The translations under genes were made by a program, and so were the position numbers. A DNA stretch of 52,523 nt from JAVBTR01 sp031556065 (GTDB lineage Bacteria > Bacillota > Clostridia > Christensenellales > Aristaeellaceae), in assembly GCA_031556065.1 (NCBI GenBank), contig JAVBTR010000019.1:1-52523 (forward strand). Direction: 5' to 3'. The notes beneath the pieces are model-generated. The model was not told the DNA's origin and did no database searches. It was given only the letters and a program-made list of their open reading frames with translations. This document shows positions 25,267 to 33,280 of the stretch, piece after piece (the first letter of the stretch is position 1; each line of letters starts with the position of its first letter).

Positions 25267-28200
25267 AACATCCTGCGCAAATACTTCTTCTAAGAGCTTT
25301 TCAAGGAGCTTAATGGCTTCCTTGAGAAGCTCTTCTTGGGTTTTCTTAGGATCCTTCAACAAAAGGGACGGAGGCTTAGTAGCGCTTAAAGTAAGCCGGG
25401 GATCCGTCTTTAAAATGGCGTTTAAAAGCTTCAGCGGATCAGGCGCGTAGTTTTCATCAAAGCGCATAAACAGGGTTCCGTTTCGGTAAGTCACCTGTGC
25501 CATACCTAACTGGGCGGCCAAAGCGCGGATATGGGCGATATCTAATAATTTATCTACCAATTCCGGGGCTTCACCGAAGCGGTCCAAAAGCTCTTCTTCA
25601 ATATCCTCCCGATCCTCGCGGTTTTTAATAGACGCGATACGCTTATACATTTCCATCCGCTGGCGTTCATCCCGGACATAATCGCTGGGCAGGAAGGCAT
25701 CGATTTTCAGCTCCACACGGGTATCCAGCTCCGACGGAATACCCTTTTCGCCCCTGGCTTCCCGCAGGGTTTCTTCGATGAGCTTACAATACATATCATA
25801 CCCGACAGTGCTCAAATGTCCATGCTGTTCCGGCCCTAAAATATTGCCGGAGCCGCGAATTTCCAAATCCCGCATGGCAATACGGAAGCCCGCACCAAAT
25901 TCCGTAAATTCTCTGATAGCCGTAAGCCTTTTTTGAGCGGTTTCCGAAAGCATTTTATCTGGGCGGACCGTAAAATAAGCATACGCCTGACGGTTGCTGC
26001 GACCCACCCGGCCTCGAAGCTGGTAAAGCTGGCTTAAACCAAAGCGATCTCCATCGAAGACGATCAGGGTGTTGGCCAAGGGCACATCCAGCCCACTTTC
26101 GATAATGGTAGTGCACAAAAGCACATCAAAAGCGCCCTCGTAAAAATCCATCATCACATCTTCCAAAGCATGCTCCCGCATTTGCCCATGGGCCACAGCG
26201 ATCCGCGCCTCGGGTACCAGCGCTTTTAAGCGGTTATGGAACTGATCGATGGAATGAACCCGGTTATACAGAAAATACACCTGGCCACCACGGCCAATTT
26301 CCCGAAGAATGGCATCGCGTATCACCCCATCGGAATATTCCATCACATAAGTCTGCACGGGCATCCGCTCTTCCGGCGGGGTTTCTAAAAGACTCATATC
26401 CCGAATCCCTACCATGGACATGTGAAGGGTTCTGGGGATCGGCGTGGCAGATAAAGTAAGTACATCCACGTTGTTTTTTATATTTTTGATCATTTCCTTG
26501 TGGGCTACGCCAAAGCGCTGCTCTTCGTCGATGATCAGCAGCCCCAAATCCTTAAACTTCACATCCTTGTTTAAAAGCCGGTGGGTGCCCACCAAGATAT
26601 CCACCTGGCCCAACATTACATCGGCCAGGGCTTCCTTTTGCTCTTTGGGGGTTAAAAAACGGCTGACCATGGCTACAGATACGGGGAAGGATTCAAAGCG
26701 CTTTTTAAGGGTGTTAAAATGCTGTTGGGCCAAAATGGTGGTAGGGGCCAATATGGCTACCTGCTTGGAATCCATCACCGCTTTAAAGGCAGCCCGCAGT
26801 GCCACCTCGGTTTTGCCGTAGCCCACATCACCGCAAAGAAGACGGTCCATATTGGTGGGGGTCTCCATATCCCTTTCAATATCCCTTACGCTTTGCTGCT
26901 GGTCGATGGTTAATTCGTATGGGAACAAATCCTCGAACTGCCGCTGCCAAGGGGTATCCTTGGAAAAGGCATAGCCAGGCTTGTTGGCCCGCTCCGCGTA
27001 AAGCTTCACCAGATCGAAGGCAATGGCTTTGAGACCTGCCTTCACCTTGCTCTTTTGCTTTTGCCATTCCCCGCCGCCCAGCTTGTTTAACTTTGGCGGG
27101 GTGTTCTGGGCACCGATAAACCGCTGCACCCGATCCAATTGCTCTGTGGGTACGTAGAGCTTATCGTTGCCCATGTATTGGATAAACAGATAATCCCGGT
27201 AAGTGCCTTCCGTTTGCAAGCGGACAGTTCCTTGGTAGATGCCCACGCCGTGGTTTTCATGAACCACATAATCCCCCACGTTTAAATCCGTAAAGGCGGC
27301 AATCCGCTCCCCTGTGTTCCTGCGGGATCTTGCTTTTTTATAGCCGGTACCGAAGATATCACTGTCGCCTATCAGGGCCAGCTTGGCCTGAGGCCAGATA
27401 AAGCCCTTTGTCAAAGTAATGGGAAGGGCCAGGGTTTCGCCTATGATAGGGTTGCCCTGTAGTTCCTCCGTAAAGGTGGCGGCAGCCTCCAGTTCGTATA
27501 AGGATTGGCAAAGCCGCTTGCCCCGTGCCACGCCCCCTGCAGCCAGAATAGCGCAAAAGCCTTCGCTGCGCCAATGGTGCATATCCGATGCCAAATCCTT
27601 AAGCCGGGCTTGGTAAGGAGCCACGCCCTTGGCATCGAATTCGATGACGTTTTTGGGGGTAAGACCGCCCAGGCCACGAAGAAATTCAGACAAGGTTAAT
27701 ATGGGCTGATGCGCAATCCCCCGAACAATCTCATCATAATGGTATAATAAACCCAGCTGCTCTTTGCTGGCTTCACCACGCTCCAGCGCGGCTTTGATTT
27801 CTTCCTGGAAAGAATCCATGCGGCTTTGGGCAGCTTCACGAAGCTGATCAGGCTTATCTAATATAAAAATGCTGTCCGGCATCCAATTGAGCACCGACAC
27901 ACAATTTTCGCACACAATATGAATATAGTTGGCAATACGCTTAAAAGGAATGCCCTTTGCCACCAGATCCGCTTCCTGGGAATTCATAAAAACCTGAACC
28001 TGGGTCCGTTGAGGCGATTCTTCTTTTTTTAAAGGCTTATCAAAAAGGGAAGGCAATTCATCGTCATCCTCTGGCAAAGGGGGTAATTCTTCAAAAATCA
28101 GGCGTTTAGGCTCCACCTTTTCAACTGTGCCAAAAAGTGCCTGCATTCTTTTAGCAGCCTGATCCAAATCCATTTCATCCAGCACCACTTCATTGGCAGG

Positions 28201-28866
28201 AGAAATAGCCGCGGTTTTGCATTTTTCCAAAGTACGCTGAGAAATGCAGTCGAAGGTGCGGATGGAATCCACTTCATCGTCGAAAAATTCAAAGCGATAG
28301 GCGTTTTGTCTGGCAGGCACGTATACGTCCACAATGGCGCCCCGCAGGGCGCACTGGCCCTTGCCTTCCACCATTTCCACCCGTTCATAGCCCATATGAA
28401 CCAAGTCTTCGATTAAATCCGTAGGCTCATAACGGTCTCCCGGTGCCAGTGAAAAGCAGGCCCGCTTAAATAAATCCAAAGGCACCATGGGGTTCATAAG
28501 CGCTTCCATGGAGGTGCACAGTACTTTGGCGTTGCCTGTCATCATATCGTCCAACGCTTCTAATCTCCGCCAAGCGTTTTCAAGGCTGGCGGCACCTTTG
28601 GCAAAGCGGATTTCTCTGGCAGGTAAAAATACGCATTGTCCGCCCAGTAACTGACCTATGTCTTCCGATGTCTTTTGGGCCTGCACGTCGTTTTGCAATA
28701 CGAATAAAATCGGCTTATCGCTATGGTATTTCACAGCTGAAGCCAAATAGGCTTTAAACCCTTCCTGCATGCCAAAAAGCGCCGTTATCTCACCTTTGTT
28801 AACAGCATCAAGCACCTGTTTAAAGGGTTCTACCCCTTTGAGAAATGAAAACAATCCTTGGTTCAT
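25252..28866 (-). CDS. mfd: Transcription-repair coupling factor
   Basis: Mfd removes RNA polymerase stalled at DNA damage and recruits UvrA. The 1204-residue length is normal. The N-terminal UvrB-like region is followed by the RNA-polymerase-interacting domain (VGDYVVHENHGVGIYQG, about residue 527), then the helicase motor with Walker A GDVGYGKTE (about 680), DEEQRFG (about 780), LSATPIPRTL, the TRG-type motif in YQLRGRVGRS, and the C-terminal TRCF domain (YKRIASIKNREDREDIEEEL). It starts 3 bp after pth and is last in the purR-glmU'-pth-mfd operon. The product ends at a stop that overlaps the convergent methyltransferase gene. Confidence 0.97.
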   Translation of the reverse strand: MNQGLFSFLKGVEPFKQVLDAVNKGEITALFGMQEGFKAYLASAVKYHSDKPILFVLQNDVQAQKTSEDIGQLLGGQCVFLPAREIRFAKGAASLENAWRRLEALDDMMTGNAKVLCTSMEALMNPMVPLDLFKRACFSLAPGDRYEPTDLIEDLVHMGYERVEMVEGKGQCALRGAIVDVYVPARQNAYRFEFFDDEVDSIRTFDCISQRTLEKCKTAAISPANEVVLDEMDLDQAAKRMQALFGTVEKVEPKRLIFEELPPLPEDDDELPSLFDKPLKKEESPQRTQVQVFMNSQEADLVAKGIPFKRIANYIHIVCENCVSVLNWMPDSIFILDKPDQLREAAQSRMDSFQEEIKAALERGEASKEQLGLLYHYDEIVRGIAHQPILTLSEFLRGLGGLTPKNVIEFDAKGVAPYQARLKDLASDMHHWRSEGFCAILAAGGVARGKRLCQSLYELEAAATFTEELQGNPIIGETLALPITLTKGFIWPQAKLALIGDSDIFGTGYKKARSRRNTGERIAAFTDLNVGDYVVHENHGVGIYQGTVRLQTEGTYRDYLFIQYMGNDKLYVPTEQLDRVQRFIGAQNTPPKLNKLGGGEWQKQKSKVKAGLKAIAFDLVKLYAERANKPGYAFSKDTPWQRQFEDLFPYELTIDQQQSVRDIERDMETPTNMDRLLCGDVGYGKTEVALRAAFKAVMDSKQVAILAPTTILAQQHFNTLKKRFESFPVSVAMVSRFLTPKEQKEALADVMLGQVDILVGTHRLLNKDVKFKDLGLLIIDEEQRFGVAHKEMIKNIKNNVDVLTLSATPIPRTLHMSMVGIRDMSLLETPPEERMPVQTYVMEYSDGVIRDAILREIGRGGQVYFLYNRVHSIDQFHNRLKALVPEARIAVAHGQMREHALEDVMMDFYEGAFDVLLCTTIIESGLDVPLANTLIVFDGDRFGLSQLYQLRGRVGRSNRQAYAYFTVRPDKMLSETAQKRLTAIREFTEFGAGFRIAMRDLEIRGSGNILGPEQHGHLSTVGYDMYCKLIEETLREARGEKGIPSELDTRVELKIDAFLPSDYVRDERQRMEMYKRIASIKNREDREDIEEELLDRFGEAPELVDKLLDIAHIRALAAQLGMAQVTYRNGTLFMRFDENYAPDPLKLLNAILKTDPRLTLSATKPPSLLLKDPKKTQEELLKEAIKLLEKLLEEVFAQDVLPEN

Positions 28867-28869
28867 TTT

Positions 28870-29469
28870 TTAGACCGCCTTTATCTCTTCCTTGCGGTTA
28901 TATACCTGCATGGCCTCATCAATGCCTTTTTCAATGGCCAGCAAAGCACACTGAGCAGCCCGTTCATAAGCGTTCTTTGCCAGTTCCTGCTCCTGCTTGG
29001 TCTGATACCGAGAAAGCACCCAGTCCGCCAGCTCCCATTCCGGGGGTTTCGCCCCTACGCCTACACGAATTCTGGGAAAATCCTGTTTGCCTAAATGAGC
29101 AATCAGTGAACGCATTCCATTGTGCGTCCCGGCACTGCCGGTTTTGCGCACCCGCAGTTGCCCCTGAGGCAGGTCGATATCGTCGTAGATAACGATTAAG
29201 TGAGCGCTGTCGGTTTTATACCAATTGCATATGGGGGCCACACAGCGGCCGCTTTCATTCATATAGGTTTGGGGCTTTACCAGTACCACCCGATAGCCTT
29301 TGTAATTGCATTCAGCAATGAGTCCTTCGGATTTACGCCTGTTGACATTGGCGCCCAGTTTTTTCGCTAAAATATCCATGCTTTCAAAGCCCGCATTATG
29401 CCTGGTGCCCTTGTACTTGTCTCCGTAATTGCCAAGCCCTATCACCACATACGTTTCTCTTGCGTTCAT
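28870..29469 (-). CDS. pth: Peptidyl-tRNA hydrolase
   Basis: Pth releases tRNA from prematurely dropped peptidyl-tRNAs. The 199-residue protein has the family start VVIGLGNYGDKYKGTRHNAGF with the catalytic His in RHNAGF (the more usual GLGNPG is GLGNYG), KPQTYMNESG, the catalytic aspartate region IVIYDDIDLPQGQLRVRKTGSAGTHNG and GVGAKP. Start: the ATG at 29469 lies behind GGAG; 29 further upstream codons are open and run back into the glmU' stop, but they are basic, low in homology and not needed for a full-length Pth. It lies in the same order as in Bacillus (purR, glmU, pth, mfd). Confidence 0.95.
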   Translation of the reverse strand: MNARETYVVIGLGNYGDKYKGTRHNAGFESMDILAKKLGANVNRRKSEGLIAECNYKGYRVVLVKPQTYMNESGRCVAPICNWYKTDSAHLIVIYDDIDLPQGQLRVRKTGSAGTHNGMRSLIAHLGKQDFPRIRVGVGAKPPEWELADWVLSRYQTKQEQELAKNAYERAAQCALLAIEKGIDEAMQVYNRKEEIKAV

Positions 29470-29542
29470 ACCACTTTCTCCAAAACGGCCTTTCGCGGGA
29501 TGAGATTGACCCCCACCCCGCTTAAATAGCCTCAATATTCTT

Positions 29543-30244
29543 TTAAAGCTTTCCATCTTTTTTACGTTGCTCCACCCAGCCTTCCTTGACCGTGCCCCGC
29601 GAACGGGCTACGAACAGCGCGCCTTGTGGCACATCCTCCGTAACGGTGGAGCCTGCGGCAATGTAGGCTTCTTTTCCCACATGCACCGGTGCCACCAGAT
29701 TTGTATTGCAACCGATAAAGGCTTTATCCTCCACGGTGCTGCGCCGTTTGGCTTTCCCATCGTAGTTCACAAACACCACGCCGCAGCCTAAGTTAATGTC
29801 CTTGCCCAAATCGCTGTCGCCCACATACGTTAAATGGGATACCTTGGTCAGATCACCAATGTGGCTGTTTTTAATTTCCACAAAATCCCCAATGCGGCAA
29901 TTTGCGCCAATGACCGTATTGGGCCTTAAATAGGCGAAGGGCCCGACAGTGGTACCACTGCCTACCCGGCAATCCAGCAAAACACTGGATTCGATGGTTA
30001 CCTTATCCGCAACCTGGGCGTTACTCATTCTGGAGTTGGGCAAAAGCATGCAGTTTTCACCGATCACCGTACCGTTTTCCAAGGTGCAGTTAGGATAAAT
30101 CACCGTACCGGAACCAATTTTCACGGTTTCATCGATATATGTATGTTCAAAATCCATGAAGGTCACACCGTTTTCCATGTGGCGAAGATTGATTTCGTCT
30201 CTTTTTTGTTTTAAGGTCCTGGCTTTATCTAAATACTCGCTCAA
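29543..30244 (-). CDS. GlmU C-terminal half only: left-handed beta-helix acetyltransferase
   Basis: The 233-residue product matches only the linker and C-terminal domain of bifunctional GlmU. INLRHMENGVTFMD is the normal junction, then hexapeptide repeats (VKIGSGTVIYPNCTLENGTV), TTVGPFAYLRPNTVIG, the catalytic FVEIKNSHIGDLTKVSHLTYVGD, VFVNYDGKAKRRSTVEDKAFIGCNTNLVAPV and AAGSTVTEDVPQGAL. That domain acetylates glucosamine-1-phosphate for UDP-GlcNAc synthesis. The uridyltransferase domain (LAAGxGTRM) is absent. The start is TTG at 30244, six bases behind AAGGGGTG; purR ends 17 bp upstream, so no N-terminal domain could be missed through a start error. UDP-GlcNAc would then need a separate uridyltransferase. 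Confidence 0.88.
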   Translation of the reverse strand: MSEYLDKARTLKQKRDEINLRHMENGVTFMDFEHTYIDETVKIGSGTVIYPNCTLENGTVIGENCMLLPNSRMSNAQVADKVTIESSVLLDCRVGSGTTVGPFAYLRPNTVIGANCRIGDFVEIKNSHIGDLTKVSHLTYVGDSDLGKDINLGCGVVFVNYDGKAKRRSTVEDKAFIGCNTNLVAPVHVGKEAYIAAGSTVTEDVPQGALFVARSRGTVKEGWVEQRKKDGKL

Positions 30245-30261
30245 TACCTTCACCCCTTCAA

Positions 30262-31086
30262 TTATACTTCCAGTAACCATTTGGCGGGCTTTACCTGGGC
30301 AGCGGTTTCGCCATCACCTGTCATATCCATTATCATAAGGGATTTTTCACCATTTATGCGCTTTTTTTCAGGGATAGCTGTTGCCATAACAAAAGCCATG
30401 CCAACAACAGTTACGTTAAATTCACGCATGAGATCCACCATGCCCTTGGCCGTTCCGCCTCCTTTGAGAAAATCGTCCACAATCAGGGCACGCTGGCCGT
30501 CTTTGATGGCGCGGCGTGACAGAGACATGGTTTCAATGGAACCTGAGGAGCCGGATACATAATTGATATTCACCGCGGAACCTTCATACACCTTGCTGGA
30601 ACGACGGGCTATCACCAAGGGCACCCCAAGGGCATTGGCTGTCATCAATGCAACGGGGATCCCTTTTGTTTCCATAGTGAGCACGAAATCCGGCGTGGCA
30701 TCATAGTATTCCCCAGCCAGAATAACCCCCATGCGGTTCACAATTTCCGGCACTGAAAGGATGTCTGAAAAATAGAGGAAATCCCCTGTCAGAACCCGAT
30801 CCGTTCCGGATAATTTTTCACACAAGGACGCAATGTAATCGTGAGCTGTTTTTTTTGAAATGAGCGGACGAAAGCGTACGCCGCCTGCCGCCCCAGTGAC
30901 GGTTTCCAGCGAACCAATATCGAAGGTTTTCGCCACCTCGCGAAGAATATCGATGTCTTCACTCATGGTGGATTTAGCAGCGCCGAACAGATCGCAGAAG
31001 TAAGATAAAGTAAAGATTTTGTTCGGTTCTTTTGAAAGCACATCCATCATGGCGGCCATACGTTCATTTCGGCGAATTCGTTCCAA
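30262..31086 (-). CDS. purR: Purine operon repressor PurR (Bacillus type)
   Basis: PurR represses purine synthesis genes and is relieved by PRPP. The 274-residue protein has an N-terminal winged helix (ERIRRNERMAAMMDVLS, FTLSYFCDLFGAAKSTMSEDIDIL) and a phosphoribosyltransferase-like domain with the PRPP motif ALIVDDFLKGGGTAKG; GAAGGVRFRP at the domain junction is characteristic. The best start is the TTG at 31086, six bases behind GAGGTG, which gives the conserved MERIRRNERM start; an upstream ATG would add 15 residues that include the leader hairpin. It is the first gene of the purR-glmU'-pth-mfd operon with a good extended -10 promoter. Confidence 0.93.
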   Translation of the reverse strand: MERIRRNERMAAMMDVLSKEPNKIFTLSYFCDLFGAAKSTMSEDIDILREVAKTFDIGSLETVTGAAGGVRFRPLISKKTAHDYIASLCEKLSGTDRVLTGDFLYFSDILSVPEIVNRMGVILAGEYYDATPDFVLTMETKGIPVALMTANALGVPLVIARRSSKVYEGSAVNINYVSGSSGSIETMSLSRRAIKDGQRALIVDDFLKGGGTAKGMVDLMREFNVTVVGMAFVMATAIPEKKRINGEKSLMIMDMTGDGETAAQVKPAKWLLEV

Positions 31087-31118
31087 ATTAGTGCACCTCG
31101 TCGCATTAATCATAGATT

Positions 31119-31143
31119 GCCGCTCCCTCAAAGAGGGAGCGGC
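31119..31143. promoter_or_regulatory. Perfect hairpin in the purR leader
   Basis: GCCGCTCCCTC and GAGGGAGCGGC form an 11-bp perfect stem with a three-base loop, lying between the purR promoter and the purR start. No T tract follows on either strand, so it is not a normal terminator. It may control purR message stability or translation. Confidence 0.6.
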
Positions 31144-31173
31144 CCATTCAAGCCCTTGGCTTGCCTAATCTCA

Positions 31174-31203
31174 ATTATACCACAAGTTGACGAATATTGC
31201 CAT
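31174..31203 (-). promoter_or_regulatory. Extended -10 promoter of the purR operon
   Basis: TGGTATAAT on the minus strand (-10 at 31174-31179 with a TG extension), with ATGGCA 18 bp upstream (31198-31203, 4/6). The leader to the TTG start is about 80 bases. Confidence 0.7.
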
Positions 31204-31241
31204 GGGTATTTTAAATTATTGTTCGGATTTTGATCTATTCT

Positions 31242-32213
31242 TTACCAAACGGCATTCATGGCCGAATCCACCATGTTCTGATGTTCCCCATCCACCTTAT
31301 CGGTGCCATGGGTCTTACTCTTGTAGAAATGGATACAGAAATGGCCGTCGAAACCATTGCCGTTAATGGTGCTTGTCCCATGGGGCATGCCATTCATGGA
31401 TGCAGCATATACATGGCCGTCGTATTTAACCAAAATAGCCCGTCTGCGCCAGCTCCAGCCCCCATAAATATCCTTCATAGTTTGGGCATCTTCGCTGCTT
31501 GCAGGTTCCCCATCCAAATGGTTAACACCAGCCCAGCGCTTTACTGAAAAGGTCTTGCCGGTTTTCACATCCTTCACGGCAAAGGTTGCGCCTTTGGGAA
31601 TAATATCGCTGCCGCCATTAAACCAATCCAATCGTTCGGTTTTATAGCTGGCGTCCGCTTCTTTGCCGTTTTCAAGGGCACTTAAGGTTTTATTTCCCGC
31701 CACGCCATCCTGGGTCAGATTATTCTTTTTTTGGAAGGCCCGCACTGCTTTTTCTGTACCCGAGCCATAGATGCCATCGATACTGCCTTTATAGTAACCC
31801 AGGTTTTTCAGGGACTTTTGCAGCGCCTTTACATCGCTGCCTTTATCGCCGGAACGCATGGCATCGGAGGAAGAACTTGAAGAGGAGGAGTCAGACTCAC
31901 TTTTCTTTTCTGTTTCGGCTTCTTGTACTTTTCCAGAGGCATCTACATATTGCTTCATTACATAGCCGGTGTAGCCTACGGCCTTGACCTTGTACCAATC
32001 CCCTGAGGAGGATTGAATTTCAAGTTTGTCACCTTTGTCTAATGTCTGCAGCGCCTTGGAATCTTTGGAGGCAGACTTTCTAAGCACCAGAGCCTTTGTG
32101 TTTACAACACCTTCTGTGGCTGCCAAGGCCCCTGCAGGAAGCAGTGTGAATAAAATCATTGCCAGGCTTAAAATAGCCACTATCTTCTTTCGTATGTCAG
32201 TCAAAGATTTCAT
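31242..32213 (-). CDS. Secreted wall protein: SH3 + peptidoglycan-binding domain + divergent L,D-transpeptidase-like domain
   Basis: A 323-residue exported protein. The signal peptide (to about residue 31) is followed by an SH3b domain (VVNTKALVLRKSASKDSKAL to GYVMKQYV, about 35-92), a Ser-rich linker, one peptidoglycan-binding repeat (KALQKSLKNLGYYKGSIDGIYG, about 123-185) and a C-terminal domain (about 200-323). The last has an H...HxC pattern: His278 in MPHGT, then His291 and Cys293 in GHFCIHF, the spacing expected of YkuD L,D-transpeptidases (SHGC with a His 14-17 residues upstream), although the SHGCIRL motif is altered. The same C-terminus occurs at the end of the 49943-52522 protein. 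ATG 32213 follows AGGAGG. It has a very strong promoter. Catalysis is inference. Confidence 0.78.
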   Translation of the reverse strand: MKSLTDIRKKIVAILSLAMILFTLLPAGALAATEGVVNTKALVLRKSASKDSKALQTLDKGDKLEIQSSSGDWYKVKAVGYTGYVMKQYVDASGKVQEAETEKKSESDSSSSSSSSDAMRSGDKGSDVKALQKSLKNLGYYKGSIDGIYGSGTEKAVRAFQKKNNLTQDGVAGNKTLSALENGKEADASYKTERLDWFNGGSDIIPKGATFAVKDVKTGKTFSVKRWAGVNHLDGEPASSEDAQTMKDIYGGWSWRRRAILVKYDGHVYAASMNGMPHGTSTINGNGFDGHFCIHFYKSKTHGTDKVDGEHQNMVDSAMNAVW

Positions 32214-32240
32214 TTCATTCCCTCCTTGATTTTCAAGGCA

Positions 32241-32269
32241 ATAATATTACAAAATTGTTAAGTTGTCAA
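32241..32269 (-). promoter_or_regulatory. Very strong sigma-A promoter of the wall-protein gene
   Basis: A perfect TTGACA (32264-32269), a 17-bp spacer and TATTAT (32241-32246, 5/6), 28 bp before the start. Among the promoters noted here it is one of the closest to consensus. Confidence 0.82.
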
Positions 32270-32276
32270 CGTTTCC

Positions 32277-32290
32277 GTAACATTTGTTAC
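32277..32290. promoter_or_regulatory. Perfect palindrome, possible operator
   Basis: GTAACA-TT-TGTTAC lies 8 bp upstream of the wall-protein -35 and 29 bp before the divergent reductase promoter, well placed for a shared regulator. The half-sites resemble WalR boxes, but the direct-repeat N5 arrangement is not present. Confidence 0.4.
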
Positions 32291-32318
32291 ATATTTGTAC
32301 AAAATCCGCGACATTTGC

Positions 32319-32346
32319 TTGTATTCGAAGGAAAAGCCGATATAAT
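32319..32346 (+). promoter_or_regulatory. Candidate promoter of the reductase operon
   Basis: TTGTAT (32319-32324), a 16-bp spacer and TATAAT (32341-32346), 30 bp before the ATG at 32377. The -10 is perfect and the -35 weak. Confidence 0.6.
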
Positions 32347-32376
32347 AGAAACGAAGATAATCAGAGGAGGCAGCCC

Positions 32377-33228
32377 ATGTACGATATTGCCATTATCGGT
32401 AACGGCCCGGCAGGTTTGTCCGCCGCGATGACCTTGCGCATGCGAAACCTATCCTGTGTGATAATCGCCCCTTCAAACCAAAGCGGCTGGCTATATAAAA
32501 CCAAGGAAATTTCAAACTACCCCGGCATGCCGCAGGCAAGCGGAAAGACGCTTCTGGATACCTTTGAAGCCCAGGCACAGATGCTTGGCGCGGAAAAAAT
32601 GACCGGCCTGGTGCGGCAAATCCTCTACGCAGGCGGACAATTTATGCTGCTGGTGGAAAACCAAATTATTGAAGCCAGGGGGATTGTTTTGGCCATGGGC
32701 GCCGCCAGGCCGAAATTGCTTGAAGGGGAAGAAGCGCTGGTCGGAAACGGTGTAAGCTATTGCGCCACCTGCGATGGGATGCTTTACAGGGGTAAAAGCA
32801 TTGCCGTGCTGGCCCAGGATGAGCATGGCATTGAAGAAGCCAACTTTCTTGTGGAGCTGGCGGGCACACTTTCCTATTATTCCCTTAAAAAGCACGAAAC
32901 AGGAAGCCTTCACCCAAAAGCCCAAATAATGCCCGGTTCCCCCAGTGTTTTAGAACAGCAAAATGGGCAAATTTTAGTAAACGGTGCCCCTTACGATGGT
33001 GTGTTCATCATCCGCCCTGCTGTTTCCCTTGGCCAATTGATTCAGGGCCTTAATGTGGAAGGACCTTTTATTCCCGTAAACCGCCGCATGGAAACCAACT
33101 TGCCCGGGGTATATGCCGCCGGGGATTGCACGGGCCAGCCTTTGCAGGTAGCCAAGGCTGTCGGCGAAGGCAATATTGCCGCCATTTGCGCCAGTGAATA
33201 TTTACAAAATTTGCGTAAAACGAAATAA
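32377..33228 (+). CDS. Thioredoxin-reductase-like flavoprotein lacking the NADPH-binding motif
   Basis: A 283-residue FAD protein starting at ATG 32377 behind AGAGGAGG. The FAD-binding GNGPAGLSAAM (8-18), the redox-active CATC (Cys129-Cys132 in YCATCDGMLYRG) and the C-terminal FAD motif GVYAAGDCTGQPLQVAKAVGEG are all as in thioredoxin reductase. The NADPH domain between is degenerate: where VxGGGDSAxEEA should stand the protein has VLAQDEHGIEEANF, and the HRR arginine motif is missing (YYSLKKHET). Clostridial ferredoxin/flavin-dependent thioredoxin reductases show this pattern, so electrons may come from ferredoxin or a flavin rather than NADPH. No thioredoxin gene is adjacent. It precedes two secreted proteins on the same strand (52-bp gap), so they may be co-transcribed. 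Confidence 0.85.
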   Translation: MYDIAIIGNGPAGLSAAMTLRMRNLSCVIIAPSNQSGWLYKTKEISNYPGMPQASGKTLLDTFEAQAQMLGAEKMTGLVRQILYAGGQFMLLVENQIIEARGIVLAMGAARPKLLEGEEALVGNGVSYCATCDGMLYRGKSIAVLAQDEHGIEEANFLVELAGTLSYYSLKKHETGSLHPKAQIMPGSPSVLEQQNGQILVNGAPYDGVFIIRPAVSLGQLIQGLNVEGPFIPVNRRMETNLPGVYAAGDCTGQPLQVAKAVGEGNIAAICASEYLQNLRKTK

Positions 33229-33280
33229 AGCAACCTTGAATTACGTTCTATGAACAAATACGAAAAGAGGGACGCCAAAG

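Noticed and set aside
31119..31143. Purine riboswitch or transcription terminator before purR
   Set aside because: The leader is too short for the three-way junction of a purine riboswitch, and no T run follows the stem on either strand.
31242..32213. Phage endolysin or prophage gene
   Set aside because: It has a signal peptide and its own promoter, and no phage genes surround it.
32277..32290. WalR binding site upstream of the wall gene
   Set aside because: WalR boxes are two direct TGTWAH hexamers with a five-base gap. Here the half-sites are inverted with a two-base gap, so it is listed only as an unassigned palindrome.
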